DNA from: an uncultured Myxococcales bacterium
Lineage (GTDB): Bacteria; Myxococcota_A; UBA9042; DTJE01
Reading direction: 5' to 3'
Length of the DNA stretch: 64,000 nucleotides
Assembly (NCBI GenBank): GCA_903857665.1
Contig: CAIOFV010000031.1
Span: 1 to 64,000, forward strand
The translations under genes and the position numbers were made by a program. Shown here in pieces: positions 38,978 through 48,305 of the stretch. Each line of letters begins with the position of its first letter. The first letter of the stretch is position 1. The notes under the pieces are model-generated. The model ran no database searches and was not told the origin of the DNA. It worked only from the letters and a program-made list of their open reading frames with translations.

Positions 38978-41164
38978 TCATTCGGAGGCGGGCACGCGCT
39001 CGGGCACCAGGGAGACCTCGTCGGCGAACACGGTGTCGTCCGCGCGGTCGAGGGGGGTACGGACCTCGATGCGCACCTTCCGGGCATTCGGTGGCATGCG
39101 GGTCAATTGCACGACACGGGTCCACTCGGCCGCCTGGAGGGGCGGCGATTCAAAGGTGGCCCAGGGCGAACCGTCGGCGTCCAGCACCACGAGGGCCAGG
39201 TGCACCGAGGCCAGCGCGCTGAACGTCCTCAGGGAGGCCGCCCAACGGATGGCCAGCCGGCCGGCGTCCACGTCGGCGGCCCACGGCGCCAGATCGACCG
39301 TCCGGGTCAGCGCCGCCGGTCCGACCACGGGCTCGGTGTCGGGATCGACCCCGGGGTTCGCGATGAAGCACGCCTTGCCCGAGGCGCAATACGGCGGGAA
39401 CAGGGTGATGCCCCACGGTCCCACGGGCTGGCCGTCCGGCATCGCGGCCCAGCCGGCCGGGATCGCCAGCGCCGGGGGGTCCCCGGGCTTCCCGCCGCCG
39501 GGAACGAGGGTCCCGCCCAGCACGCGGTGGGCGGTGGCGACCTCCTCGAACCCGAGGTACAGGTCATCGACCGCCGCGGTGTCGGCATCGCCACCCTGCG
39601 ACTTGTAGTGGGACATCCACGTCACCCGGGCCGCACGCGCGCCCGGGGGCACGTCCACGACCGCGGCGAAGGGATGCCACGCCAGCGTGTCGCGCCGGCC
39701 CGACACGGTCCGGGACAGCGCGACGCCCGTGGCGTCCAGCGTTTCGACGATCACCTCGCCGTCGGAATAGGTGGTCAGGAGGTTCGACACCTCGCCGTCC
39801 TTTTCGACGGTGCGGTACCCGGTGGCCAGCCAGGCCGAGGCATACAGGCGCCCGCGCCCGGCATCGATCGGGGCGGCGCGGGAGGACAGGTCCACGACCT
39901 GCGTCGCCCACGACCAGGGGACGCCGGGGTCCGGCTGCGTGTCGAACCCCTTGAACAGTGCCGTCCCCGTGCGGGGCGCCAGCTGCTGGCAGGTGGCGGC
40001 GGCCTGGGCGCCGCCCCCGACGTCCCAGCCGGACAGGCCGTCCTCGGCGCCCGGATTCACCAGGAGGTTCGGCGTCCGCGTCCCGGCCGGCGGGAAGGCC
40101 GCGAAGGGATCCCGCCCCGCCGCCAGCGGGTCCGACGCGAACGGCAGGTCCTCCCGCGGGTACAGCAGGTCCGCCACGACCGGCTTGTGATCGGACAGCA
40201 CGGGCGACAGGTTCAGCACCGCCAACCCCTTCACGATCGCCGGCAGCGCCTTGCGGAAGAACACCAGGTCGATCGTCTGGGCGCCCTCGGTTTCGTCGAA
40301 TCCGGTGGACGGCCAGGTGATGTGCTGTCCCGGGTACCATCCCATCGAGGTGGCCGCATCGGTCAGCACCTCGTCCAGGTAGTTGTTCTGCGTGCTGTAG
40401 TGCTCGTCGTTGAAATCGCCGGCCAGCACCAGGTGGGGCAGGGGATCGGCGGCCATCACCTCGCGGGCGATCTGCCGGGCCTGGAGGTTGCCTTCGACGT
40501 GCCACGAGATGTGCGCGGCGTACACCGAGAACGTCACGTCCTCCACGACGGTCGTCGCGTGGATCAGCCCTCGGCCATCGACCAGCGGCACCTCGGCCGG
40601 ACCGTCCAGCGGCGTCTTCGACAGGAGGGCTTCGTCCCCGCCCCCGGCGAACAGGTAGGGGAAGCCGGCCGCCGTGGCCACCCGCGCGGCCGTGTCGGCG
40701 CCGATCTCCTCGAGCATCGCGAGGTCCGCGTCCTGGCCGCCCAGCCAGGCGCCGATCTCCTCGGGCGTCGCGAAGTGGAACCCGTAGACGTTCAGGGTGG
40801 CGACCCGAAGGGACACGCCGTCGGGCAACTGGACCGGGGGTGTCGTGTCGACCGGGGACAGAGGCAGCGTTTCCGGATCCACGTCGCCGGGGATCGGGTC
40901 TGCGGCGATGGACTCGTCCCCGTTCGCGTCGCCCGCGGTCGTCTCGTCCCCGGGATCCGGGAGGTCGGTCGGCAGGTCCAGCAGCGTCCCGTCGCGCGCG
41001 TCGGCATCGGCGCCGTCGAGCGTCTCCACGTCGGCCGAAAGCAGGTCCGCGGGGCCCGGATCCGGCGCCGCGCCCGGCCCGCCGCCGCCCCCTCCGCAGG
41101 CCGCCACGATGCAGGCCAGCAGCAGCGCCGCAGTCCCCGTTCCGCCCCGTCCCACCGCACTCAT
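38978..41164 (-). CDS. Endonuclease/exonuclease/phosphatase (EEP) superfamily lipoprotein
   Basis: 728 aa. Lipobox VAAC (Cys23), Asp-rich linker to about residue 110, then an EEP catalytic domain (about 118-340): RVATLNVYGFH (metal Asn), AMLEEIGADT (metal Glu), VYAAHISWHVEG, LVLAGDFNDEH (Asp/Asn pair) and SPVLSDHKPVVADL (SDH with catalytic His). The domain occurs in nucleases, inositol phosphatases and neutral sphingomyelinases. The C-terminal half has two beta-sandwich parts (about 370-530 and 540-728) that look like galactose-binding or CBM domains. Surface location, and two ceramidases in the same window, favour a lipid phosphodiesterase, but DNase activity is equally possible. GGAGGTGAG precedes the ATG. 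Confidence 0.75.
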   Translation of the reverse strand: MSAVGRGGTGTAALLLACIVAACGGGGGGPGAAPDPGPADLLSADVETLDGADADARDGTLLDLPTDLPDPGDETTAGDANGDESIAADPIPGDVDPETLPLSPVDTTPPVQLPDGVSLRVATLNVYGFHFATPEEIGAWLGGQDADLAMLEEIGADTAARVATAAGFPYLFAGGGDEALLSKTPLDGPAEVPLVDGRGLIHATTVVEDVTFSVYAAHISWHVEGNLQARQIAREVMAADPLPHLVLAGDFNDEHYSTQNNYLDEVLTDAATSMGWYPGQHITWPSTGFDETEGAQTIDLVFFRKALPAIVKGLAVLNLSPVLSDHKPVVADLLYPREDLPFASDPLAAGRDPFAAFPPAGTRTPNLLVNPGAEDGLSGWDVGGGAQAAATCQQLAPRTGTALFKGFDTQPDPGVPWSWATQVVDLSSRAAPIDAGRGRLYASAWLATGYRTVEKDGEVSNLLTTYSDGEVIVETLDATGVALSRTVSGRRDTLAWHPFAAVVDVPPGARAARVTWMSHYKSQGGDADTAAVDDLYLGFEEVATAHRVLGGTLVPGGGKPGDPPALAIPAGWAAMPDGQPVGPWGITLFPPYCASGKACFIANPGVDPDTEPVVGPAALTRTVDLAPWAADVDAGRLAIRWAASLRTFSALASVHLALVVLDADGSPWATFESPPLQAAEWTRVVQLTRMPPNARKVRIEVRTPLDRADDTVFADEVSLVPERVPASE

Positions 41165-41316
41165 GCCTCACCTCCGTTCCATCGAACCCTATCCGATCCG
41201 CGCGGCGGACGTCCACCCGCAACCGCGACTCCCCGGCGCCGCGGCGTGGCGGCGCGGTGGCCGCTCCCGGTGCTGCCGATCCTGCTAAGATCGCGCCTGC
41301 CTTCCGGGTCGCAACG

Positions 41317-44061
41317 ATGTCGATTGGGTCGTCCAGGCATCCCGCACTGCCGTCGAGCGCCTGCTGGCTGATGCTGGCCGCCGCCTGGCTGGTCACCCGG
41401 GGCCTGCTGTTCGCCAGCGTCTCGGCGGATCGCGAGGTCACGGTCCTGTTCGACCGCCTGGCCTCGGGGTCCGGGGGGGACATTCCGGCGACCGGCTGGC
41501 GGTGTCTGCTGGCCCTTCCAGGCTGGGTTTCCACGTCGGCGGACGGCTTCGCGACGGTCCTTGCCGGCGAGATGCTGCTGTTCGACGTCGCCCTCCTCGC
41601 GCTGCTGGCGTGGCCGGTTGGTCCGGTAGCAGCGGGCGGGGCAGGGCGCCGGGTTCCGGCCGACCGGGGGTTCCTGCTGGCGGCGTACCTCGGGCTGACC
41701 GCGCTGCTCGGGCCCGCGGTCCTGGTCCGCCCGGACCTGCCCGTCGCGCTGTGCCTCGGGGTCGCCGTCACGTTCGCCGCGGATGCCCGCCGGGCGCGGG
41801 ACGCCTGGCTGGCTGCCGGCGCCCTGGTCCTGGGCGCCACGATCCACCCGATCGCGCTGGCCTTGGCCCCGGTCGTCCTGATCGTGCTGGCGCGGAACCG
41901 GTACGGCGGCGCGGGGGCCTTCCTCGTCGCCGTGGGCGGCATCGTCGCCGTCGGTGCGGCCGGCCTCCTTGCCGGGAGCCTGCCGCCGATCGACGGCGCT
42001 CTGCAGATCACCAGCAGCGGTTCCGCGCTGCTGGCCCTGTGGAACCAGGCGGCCCCCCTCGGCCTGTCCGTGCTGGACGTCGATGGGGCGCGCGTCCTGG
42101 CCGGCCCGGGCCTCCCATCGGCCGTCGCGGTCGCTTCCGGCCTGCTGGTCGCGGCGCTGGTCGCGGGCCTCGGCGGGGTGGCGATCCGGATCCCGCGGGA
42201 ACGCCTGTGGAGCGCCCTCCCGGCACTGGCCGTGGCGGCCGGCCTGCTGCCCCTGGCTGTCGGGACGGAGTTCCGTTCCCATCACCTGGTGTGGGTGCTG
42301 GCGCTGCTGGCGATCGCGGCCCGCGCGGGCGGATCGAGCCGGCGGTACCTCGGCGCCGCGGCCGTCCTGGTGCTGGTGTCCCGGGTGATCGGCCGCTTCT
42401 ACACCCGGGACCTGGCGGCGCTGGACGCCTGGCCCACGACCCTCCTGGCCCTGCGGAACGCGCTGGCCCTCGGGCTGGCGATCGCGGTGCTGCTGGACGC
42501 CCGCACCGCACCGGATCGACCGCGGCCCATGCGCGACGCGCTGGGCCACATCCCCGGCTCGCGCGCCGTCGCCGCACTGTCCACGCTGGCCGTGTTCGCC
42601 TGGGCCGCCCTGGCGAACCTGTCGCCCCTGATGAACAACGACGTGTTCCTGCAGTTGCGGGTGGGGGCGGACATCCTGCGGGATTTCGCGGTCCCCACCG
42701 TGGACGTCTACTCCGCGATCGCGGCCGGTCGCCCATTCCTGGCCCACGAGTGGCTGGCCAGCGTCGTGTTCCAGGGGATCAACGGGCTGCTGGGGATCCC
42801 GGGCCTGTGCCTGCTGCCGGCGCTGGTGGTCCCCCTGACGACGGGGATGCTGGTGGCCTCGGTCCCCGGGCCGCTTCGCCGCCGCGCCTGGTTCTGGCCG
42901 ATCGTGCTGCTGGTCGTGGGCGTGCTCAGCTACCGCGCGATGACCCGTCCGCACCTGTTCTCGTTCCTGGGCCTGGCCGCCATCGCCCTGGCGCTGGAGT
43001 CCTGGCGACACACCGGGAAGGCCCGCGGCCTGCTGTGGCTGATCCCGATGCAGGCGGTCTGGACCAACCTCCACGGCGAATCGTCCTTCGGGCCGCCGCT
43101 GCTGGCCGTCGCCGCCTTTGCCGTACTGCTGCACCGCCTCCTGCCGGGCCCGCCCGTGCCGGGCCAGCGGCCCTTCGGCCGGCGGGACCCCCTCATGCTG
43201 GCGGGCATCGCGCTGGCGATGGCCGTCGCGTCGCTGGCCAACCCGTACGGCATCCGGCTGTTCGCCTTTTCGGGCCAGATGTTCGGCGGCAACGACTACA
43301 TCAAGCAGTCGGTGTGGGAGTGGAACCCGACGCTGTCCGCGGACAAGCTGGGCCTGTACTGGATGTGGGCCTGGATGGCCTTTTCCGCGCTGCTGGCGGG
43401 CGGCGTGCTGGCGCGGCTCCGGGAGCGCCCCTGGCTGGACCTGGCGATCGCGCTGGTGGCCATCGGCACCTCGTGCTGGGCGATCCGGCTGCTCCCCTAC
43501 GCGGTCCTCCTGGGCTTCCCGGTGGTGATCCGCTCGATGGAGTCCCTGGCGTCGCGATTCTCCTCGGGCAGCCCGCGTCGGTGGACCGCCCGACGGCCGA
43601 TGCTGGAACTGGTGGTGTCGGGCCTGCTGATCGGCGGGACCCTCGCGCAGGGGTTCGCATACTCCCCCACGGAGCGGCGTCCATTCGGATGGGGCATCGG
43701 CTCGAACCTCCCGGTCGAGGAGATCGCCTTCCTTCGGTCGTCGCCGTTCGAAGGCGTGATCTTCAACGACTATGCGGACGGCGCGCTTTTGATCCACGCG
43801 TTGCATCCTCGGATCCGCCCCGTGGTGGACTCGCGGATCGACATCTATGGCGAGGCGCTGTGGGGCGAGTACCTCGCGGCCCGGCATTCCCCGGACGCCT
43901 TCCGCGAGTACCTGGAGCGCCACGCCGTGACCCTGGCGATGCTGTCGCCGGCCCCGGAGGACCAGGGGATGCTGGACGTCCTCCGGCAGGACCCCCGTTG
44001 GGAACAAGTGCTGCAGACCCCGCTGCGCCTGATTTTCGTCCGGCGGGAAGGGGGGCACTGA
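41317..44061 (+). CDS. Large polytopic membrane protein with two glycosyltransferase-like modules
   Basis: 914 aa with roughly 20 hydrophobic helices. The first part (to about residue 390) resembles GT-C or GT87-like proteins without a clear DXD. The second part begins around residue 405 (VAALSTLAVFAWAALANLSPLMNNDVFLQLRVGADIL, quoted here only in part). It has the MNNDVFLQLRVG..IL, AHEWLASVV and NDYADGALLIH features of a widespread membrane family of unknown function that usually starts there, so this looks like a fusion of two membrane proteins. The soluble C-terminal part ends in RLIFVRREGG. It is followed by the TMTC-like gene (48 bp). The ATG at 41317 lacks a strong RBS. Role in glycan transfer is inference. 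Confidence 0.6.
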   Translation: MSIGSSRHPALPSSACWLMLAAAWLVTRGLLFASVSADREVTVLFDRLASGSGGDIPATGWRCLLALPGWVSTSADGFATVLAGEMLLFDVALLALLAWPVGPVAAGGAGRRVPADRGFLLAAYLGLTALLGPAVLVRPDLPVALCLGVAVTFAADARRARDAWLAAGALVLGATIHPIALALAPVVLIVLARNRYGGAGAFLVAVGGIVAVGAAGLLAGSLPPIDGALQITSSGSALLALWNQAAPLGLSVLDVDGARVLAGPGLPSAVAVASGLLVAALVAGLGGVAIRIPRERLWSALPALAVAAGLLPLAVGTEFRSHHLVWVLALLAIAARAGGSSRRYLGAAAVLVLVSRVIGRFYTRDLAALDAWPTTLLALRNALALGLAIAVLLDARTAPDRPRPMRDALGHIPGSRAVAALSTLAVFAWAALANLSPLMNNDVFLQLRVGADILRDFAVPTVDVYSAIAAGRPFLAHEWLASVVFQGINGLLGIPGLCLLPALVVPLTTGMLVASVPGPLRRRAWFWPIVLLVVGVLSYRAMTRPHLFSFLGLAAIALALESWRHTGKARGLLWLIPMQAVWTNLHGESSFGPPLLAVAAFAVLLHRLLPGPPVPGQRPFGRRDPLMLAGIALAMAVASLANPYGIRLFAFSGQMFGGNDYIKQSVWEWNPTLSADKLGLYWMWAWMAFSALLAGGVLARLRERPWLDLAIALVAIGTSCWAIRLLPYAVLLGFPVVIRSMESLASRFSSGSPRRWTARRPMLELVVSGLLIGGTLAQGFAYSPTERRPFGWGIGSNLPVEEIAFLRSSPFEGVIFNDYADGALLIHALHPRIRPVVDSRIDIYGEALWGEYLAARHSPDAFREYLERHAVTLAMLSPAPEDQGMLDVLRQDPRWEQVLQTPLRLIFVRREGGH

Positions 44062-44076
44062 CGGAATCCTCGATGC

Positions 44077-44082
44077 TATAAT
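44077..44082 (+). promoter_or_regulatory. Consensus -10 element before the TMTC-like gene
   Basis: A perfect TATAAT stands alone in GC-rich sequence 16 bp after the stop of the preceding gene and 28 bp before the ATG at 44110. No good -35 is found 16-18 bp upstream, so it would need activation or be an extended -10-like site. Confidence 0.35.
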
Positions 44083-44109
44083 CCCGCCGACCCGCCGCGT
44101 CCGGAGCCG

Positions 44110-45819
44110 ATGGTGCGCTTTCGCGATTCCCCCCCCGAACCGCAGGCCAGGCCGATGGCCGCGTGGTGGTGCCTCGTCCCGCTGATCGCGGCGTTCGCGA
44201 TCTACCTGCCCTCCCTGGCCAACGAGTTCCTGTTCGACGACATCCACATCGTGGTCCGGAATCCCGTGGTCTGCGGCCCGTCGCTGGACGTCGGCCGCAT
44301 CTTCGGCTCGGACTACTGGGCGGATCTCCGGCCGAACGAAAACTCGGCGTACCGGCCCCTGACGATCCTGCTGCATGCCGTGACATGCCAGGTGGCGGGC
44401 GCGGAACCCGCGATCCACCGGGCCCTCAGCCTGCTGTTCCACGGGCTCAACGCGGTGCTCGTCTTCTTCCTGCTTCGGCGGCTGCTGGGCACGGGGCGTC
44501 GCGAGTGGGCCGCGACCGTGCTGGGGTCCGTGGCCTTCGCCGTCCATCCCCTGAATTCGGAAGCCGTGCTGTTCCTGTCGAACCGCTCGGACCTGGTGGC
44601 CGCCACGTCCTGCCTGGGCGTCATGCTGCTGGCCCTGGAGCTCGTGTTCCGTCCGGGCCCTCCGGGGCGCGTGGATCGCACCGGGGTCGCGCAGCTCGTC
44701 GGCATCGCGGTCGTGCAGGCCTTCGGGATCTTTTCGAAGGAAAGCGCGGTGGCCGCGCCGGTGCTGGCCGGAATGGTCACGCTGCTGGCCTGGGGCACCC
44801 TTCCCGCCCCGTCCCGCGGCCGTTTCCCATGGGTCCGGCTCGGCCTGGCCCTGGTAGCCTCCGCCGCGGCCATCAACATGTACCTGGCAGCCCGCTCCGG
44901 CGTGCTGGGCGGGCTGTACCGCGGCGCGGGGTATTCGGCGCTGGACAACCCCCTCGTGCTGGCCCCGTTCGCGGATCGCGCCCGGACTGCCATCGAGATC
45001 CTGGGACGCTACGTCGGCCTGTTCTTCGCCCCGACCCACCTGTCCGCGGACTACTCGTTCGCCCAGATCATGCCGATCACCTCGTGGCTGGCCCCGCCGT
45101 TCCTGGCCGGGGCGGCTGTGTGCGTCGCTCTGGTGGCGGTGGGCCTGCTCTGCCTCCGCCGCCTCCCGGTGGTGACCCTCGGGGTGGCCTGGTACCTCGT
45201 CGCGCTGTTCCCGGCATCGAACCTCGCCTTCCCGATCGGCACGATCATGGGCGAACGGCTGACCTACCTGCCCGGCATCGGCCTGTTCCTGGCCCTCGCG
45301 GGCGCCGGCGCCGCGTCGGCTTCCCGGCTGTCGCCCATGGTGGCGCGGGTGCTGGGCCTGGCGGCGGTCGGCGTCGTGCTCGAACTGTCCGTGCTGACGG
45401 GGCTGCGCGGCCAGGAAACCGCGACCAATTGCGGCCTGTTCGACCGGACCGCCGAGGCCTCGCCCGACAGCGCGAAGGCGCGGTTCGGCGTCGGGATCTG
45501 CGCGCTCGAACAGGACGATCTGAACCGTGCGATCGAGGCGTTCGATCGGGCGCTGCGACTGTACCCCGACTACGGCGAGGCGGCGATCCAGCTGGCGCAG
45601 GCGCTGGAGCGGGCGGGGTATCTGCCGGACGCCGTCGATCGCCTGGGCAGGTTCCTCGAAACCCACCCGACAGCCACGGGCGTCCAGTTCACGCTGGCCA
45701 AGATCCTGGCGCGCGCCGGCCGATCAGACGAGTCCCGGGCCGTGCTGTCGGGGCTGATCGCGCGGTTCCCGGATCGGTCCGACTTCCGGGAGGCCCTGCG
45801 CCACCTCGACGAGCCGTGA
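44110..45819 (+). CDS. TMTC-like membrane protein with C-terminal TPR repeats
   Basis: 569 aa. Eight to ten hydrophobic helices are followed by TPR repeats (about residues 440-569: LNRAIEAFDRALRLYPDY, then AIQLAQALERAGYLPDAVDR). Landmarks of the GT-C-type TMTC/DUF1736 family are clear: FLFDDIHIVVRNP (double Asp in the first loop), SAYRPLTILLH, FAVHPLNSEAVLF and GIFSKESA. Eukaryotic TMTC proteins O-mannosylate proteins; the bacterial members are presumed membrane glycosyltransferases. Start ATG 44110 follows GGAGCCG; another ATG lies 15 codons in. It is probably cotranscribed with or activated separately from the membrane protein gene upstream. Confidence 0.75.
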   Translation: MVRFRDSPPEPQARPMAAWWCLVPLIAAFAIYLPSLANEFLFDDIHIVVRNPVVCGPSLDVGRIFGSDYWADLRPNENSAYRPLTILLHAVTCQVAGAEPAIHRALSLLFHGLNAVLVFFLLRRLLGTGRREWAATVLGSVAFAVHPLNSEAVLFLSNRSDLVAATSCLGVMLLALELVFRPGPPGRVDRTGVAQLVGIAVVQAFGIFSKESAVAAPVLAGMVTLLAWGTLPAPSRGRFPWVRLGLALVASAAAINMYLAARSGVLGGLYRGAGYSALDNPLVLAPFADRARTAIEILGRYVGLFFAPTHLSADYSFAQIMPITSWLAPPFLAGAAVCVALVAVGLLCLRRLPVVTLGVAWYLVALFPASNLAFPIGTIMGERLTYLPGIGLFLALAGAGAASASRLSPMVARVLGLAAVGVVLELSVLTGLRGQETATNCGLFDRTAEASPDSAKARFGVGICALEQDDLNRAIEAFDRALRLYPDYGEAAIQLAQALERAGYLPDAVDRLGRFLETHPTATGVQFTLAKILARAGRSDESRAVLSGLIARFPDRSDFREALRHLDEP

Positions 45820-45933
45820 ACGCCCACCCGGTGTCCCGGCTCCCAGATCTGCCGGCGCCTCCCCCCTTTCCCGTTGCCTCTCATTTGGCAGTAAACTCCG
45901 GCGCGGCGCACGGGCCGAACGGGTGGGGAAGAC

Positions 45934-48219
45934 ATGGCGGCGTTCACGTATCGCGACGGACGGTTCTTCAAGGACGGCGTGCCGTTCTACTTCCTGGGCG
46001 CGGAGTACCAGTACTACCGCGACAAGCGCAGCAACTGGGGGGCCCGGCTGGACCAGTTGAAGGCCGCCAACGTCAACGTCATCTGCTTCTACATCCCGTG
46101 GCGGCACCACATCGTGCACGACCCGGTCACGGGCGCGGTGTCGTACGATTTCGACGGCCGCACGTTCGATTCGCGCGACCTGCGCACGTTCCTGAAACTG
46201 TGCCAGCAGCGCGGCCTGTGGATGCTGGCGAAGCCCGGCCCGTTCGTGCACAGCGAATTGAACATCGGCGGCCTGCCGGACATCAGCTCGCCCTCCTTCA
46301 ACCCGGGCATCGAACCCGTCCGCCTGCAGAACGGCGACCCGCTGTTCTGGGAGTACGACCACACGCAGATGCCCAGCCCGAACGACGCGACCTTCGACGG
46401 GCTGGCGAAGCGCTGGCTGAACGAGGTCGGCAAGGTCCTCAAGCCGCATGTGGCCCCGAAGGGCAACATCATCGCGATCCAGTTGCTGGACGAAACGATC
46501 TACTGCACGTCCAACGACGCCCCCTGGCACTTCGGGTACGACGCGCCGGACCAGCGCCATTTCCACGCGATGCTGGCCGCGAAGTACGGCACGGTCGCCG
46601 AATACAACCGCGTGCACGGCACGGAAGTGAAGGCGTTCGAGTTCGTGCAGCCGCCCCGGCTGGACCCGACGAAGCCCGTGGCGAACACCCGCCGCGACGT
46701 GCTGGCGCTGATCGACTGGGGCGAGTTCCAGTGGCGCATCCGGCGCGAGTTCTATGCCCGCTACAAGGAGTACCTGGGCATCGACCTGCCCTACCTGACC
46801 AACTACGCCGGCATCACGCCGCCGATCGACGAGAACGTGCCGGATCAGCAGGAAGCGTCCGTCAAGGACACGCCGCCGGCCTACCTGCCCCTGTACCCGG
46901 AGTGGTGGCTGTCCCAGAACCGCGTGGACCAGGACCTCGACGTGTACGAGTACGGCATGATCAGCTGGCTGGGCGTCGCGTCGTACAACGTACCGGACGC
47001 CTCCACGCCGCCCGCCGAGGACGTGGGCGCCAACGAGGTGTTCAACCGCTACATCAACACGTCGCGCCGCCGCCGCGGCATCAACATCGAGGAGAACTGG
47101 GGCTTCGCGACGCTGTATCACCCGCTGTCGAAGTTCCCGATGATCCCGTTCTTCCAGACGCTGGCCTGCGTGGCGGGCGGCTGCACGGGTTACGTGGTGT
47201 TCACCGGCGTGTCCCACGGCTACTGGCTGGACGACCTGGACCGCACCACGCAGAAGCAGCACCGGACCTTCCCGTCGGACGCGCCCATCGGCGAGAACGG
47301 CGAGACCGGGCCGATGTACGCGGCCATGAAGGACCTGAACGAGTGGTTCGCGCGCGAGGGCGCGGCCTTCCTGCGGGCGGAACTGGACATGGACGTGTGC
47401 CTGCTGGCCGTGCCCGAGTACGCCGCGGTTTCGTCCTGGGTGCCGGACGGCAAGGCGCCGCACTGGGTGCTGCCCCACGCGGTGCCGCGGACCGGGTACG
47501 ATGTCATCGAGCCCGCGACCATGACCTGCAACGCCCACGGCGTGAACTACGAAATCGCGGAACTGCCGGCGCTGTCGGCCGACGACCTGCTGAAGAAGCC
47601 CCGCGCGGCCGTGCACCTGTCGTTCTTCCTGGGACGCAGGGAGCAGCAGACCCTGGTGGACTTCGTGAAGCGGGGCGGCACGCTGATCGCCAGCGGCGAG
47701 CTGCCGGCCTACGACGAGAAGATGGACCCGTGCACGGTGCTGGCGGACTTCGTGCGGGCGTACGGCGACGGCAAGGCCCGGGCGAAGGGGACGCTGCTGT
47801 ACAGCACCGGCAACGTGTTCAACGACGAGCGGGCGCTGCTGGGGAACCTGCGCCTGGCGGGCTGGCAGAAGAACGTCGGGTACAGCGACGGCCTGCGGGC
47901 GTTCGTGTACCGCGACGAGGACGACTTCTTCGTGTTCTTCTTCAACTTCGATCGCCACGGCCATCACGAGAAGACGATCGAGTTCCATGGCCGGCGCCTG
48001 GGGCTGACGGTCGGGTCGAAGACCTGCGGCGTGGTCCACGTGAAGGGCGCGTCGGCGGAATCGGTCAAGGGCAAGGGCACGCAGGCCCTCCACGATCGCA
48101 TCGTGTCCTACCTCGTGAAGGGCGTGAACGAGTTCGAGGGCGAAACCACGGATGTCCGCCTGCGCCTGGGCAAGCAGGAAATCCGCTTCACCGGCGACTC
48201 CAGCAAGTACGACGTCTGA
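45934..48219 (+). CDS. GH35-like beta-galactosidase, cytoplasmic
   Basis: 761 aa without signal peptide. The N-terminal barrel has GVPFYFLGAEYQYYR, WGARLDQLKAANVNVICFYIPW, KPGPFVHSELNIGGLPDI and IIAIQLLDET (probable acid/base Glu). NIEENWGFATLY may carry the nucleophile Glu. This order is that of GH35 and related GH42 enzymes that remove beta-linked galactose; sequence beyond the barrel (a flavodoxin-like GGTLIASGELPAYD segment, then a beta domain) also matches the long beta-galactosidase type. The ATG at 45934 follows GGGGAAG. With the endoglycoceramidase-like GH5 in the same window it could trim released glycans after uptake; this is inference, and the genes are 29 kb apart. Confidence 0.72.
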   Translation: MAAFTYRDGRFFKDGVPFYFLGAEYQYYRDKRSNWGARLDQLKAANVNVICFYIPWRHHIVHDPVTGAVSYDFDGRTFDSRDLRTFLKLCQQRGLWMLAKPGPFVHSELNIGGLPDISSPSFNPGIEPVRLQNGDPLFWEYDHTQMPSPNDATFDGLAKRWLNEVGKVLKPHVAPKGNIIAIQLLDETIYCTSNDAPWHFGYDAPDQRHFHAMLAAKYGTVAEYNRVHGTEVKAFEFVQPPRLDPTKPVANTRRDVLALIDWGEFQWRIRREFYARYKEYLGIDLPYLTNYAGITPPIDENVPDQQEASVKDTPPAYLPLYPEWWLSQNRVDQDLDVYEYGMISWLGVASYNVPDASTPPAEDVGANEVFNRYINTSRRRRGINIEENWGFATLYHPLSKFPMIPFFQTLACVAGGCTGYVVFTGVSHGYWLDDLDRTTQKQHRTFPSDAPIGENGETGPMYAAMKDLNEWFAREGAAFLRAELDMDVCLLAVPEYAAVSSWVPDGKAPHWVLPHAVPRTGYDVIEPATMTCNAHGVNYEIAELPALSADDLLKKPRAAVHLSFFLGRREQQTLVDFVKRGGTLIASGELPAYDEKMDPCTVLADFVRAYGDGKARAKGTLLYSTGNVFNDERALLGNLRLAGWQKNVGYSDGLRAFVYRDEDDFFVFFFNFDRHGHHEKTIEFHGRRLGLTVGSKTCGVVHVKGASAESVKGKGTQALHDRIVSYLVKGVNEFEGETTDVRLRLGKQEIRFTGDSSKYDV

Positions 48220-48246
48220 CGCGCCCGGCCTTTCCCCGCCCCTTGA

Positions 48247-48275
48247 TTGACGCCCCCACGCGTGGCGGCTAGCAT
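48247..48275 (+). promoter_or_regulatory. Promoter of the CrtC/AttH-like lipoprotein gene with palindrome in the spacer
   Basis: TTGACG (48247-48252) and TAGCAT (48270-48275) have a 17-bp spacer. The spacer contains the perfect palindrome CCACGCGTGG (48256-48265), a candidate operator. The start site would be near 48282, 24 nt before the GTG at 48306. Confidence 0.5.
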
Positions 48276-48305
48276 CCCTTCGTTGCCCATTGTTTCGGAG
48301 GGACC

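Noticed and set aside
38978..41164. Naming the EEP lipoprotein a sphingomyelinase
   Set aside because: EEP motifs do not separate sphingomyelinase from DNase by eye; kept as a hypothesis in the findings.
41161..45666. A 1501-codon minus-strand open frame
   Set aside because: Low-complexity Arg/Gln/Gly-rich translation opposite two well-supported membrane protein genes; an artefact of codon bias.
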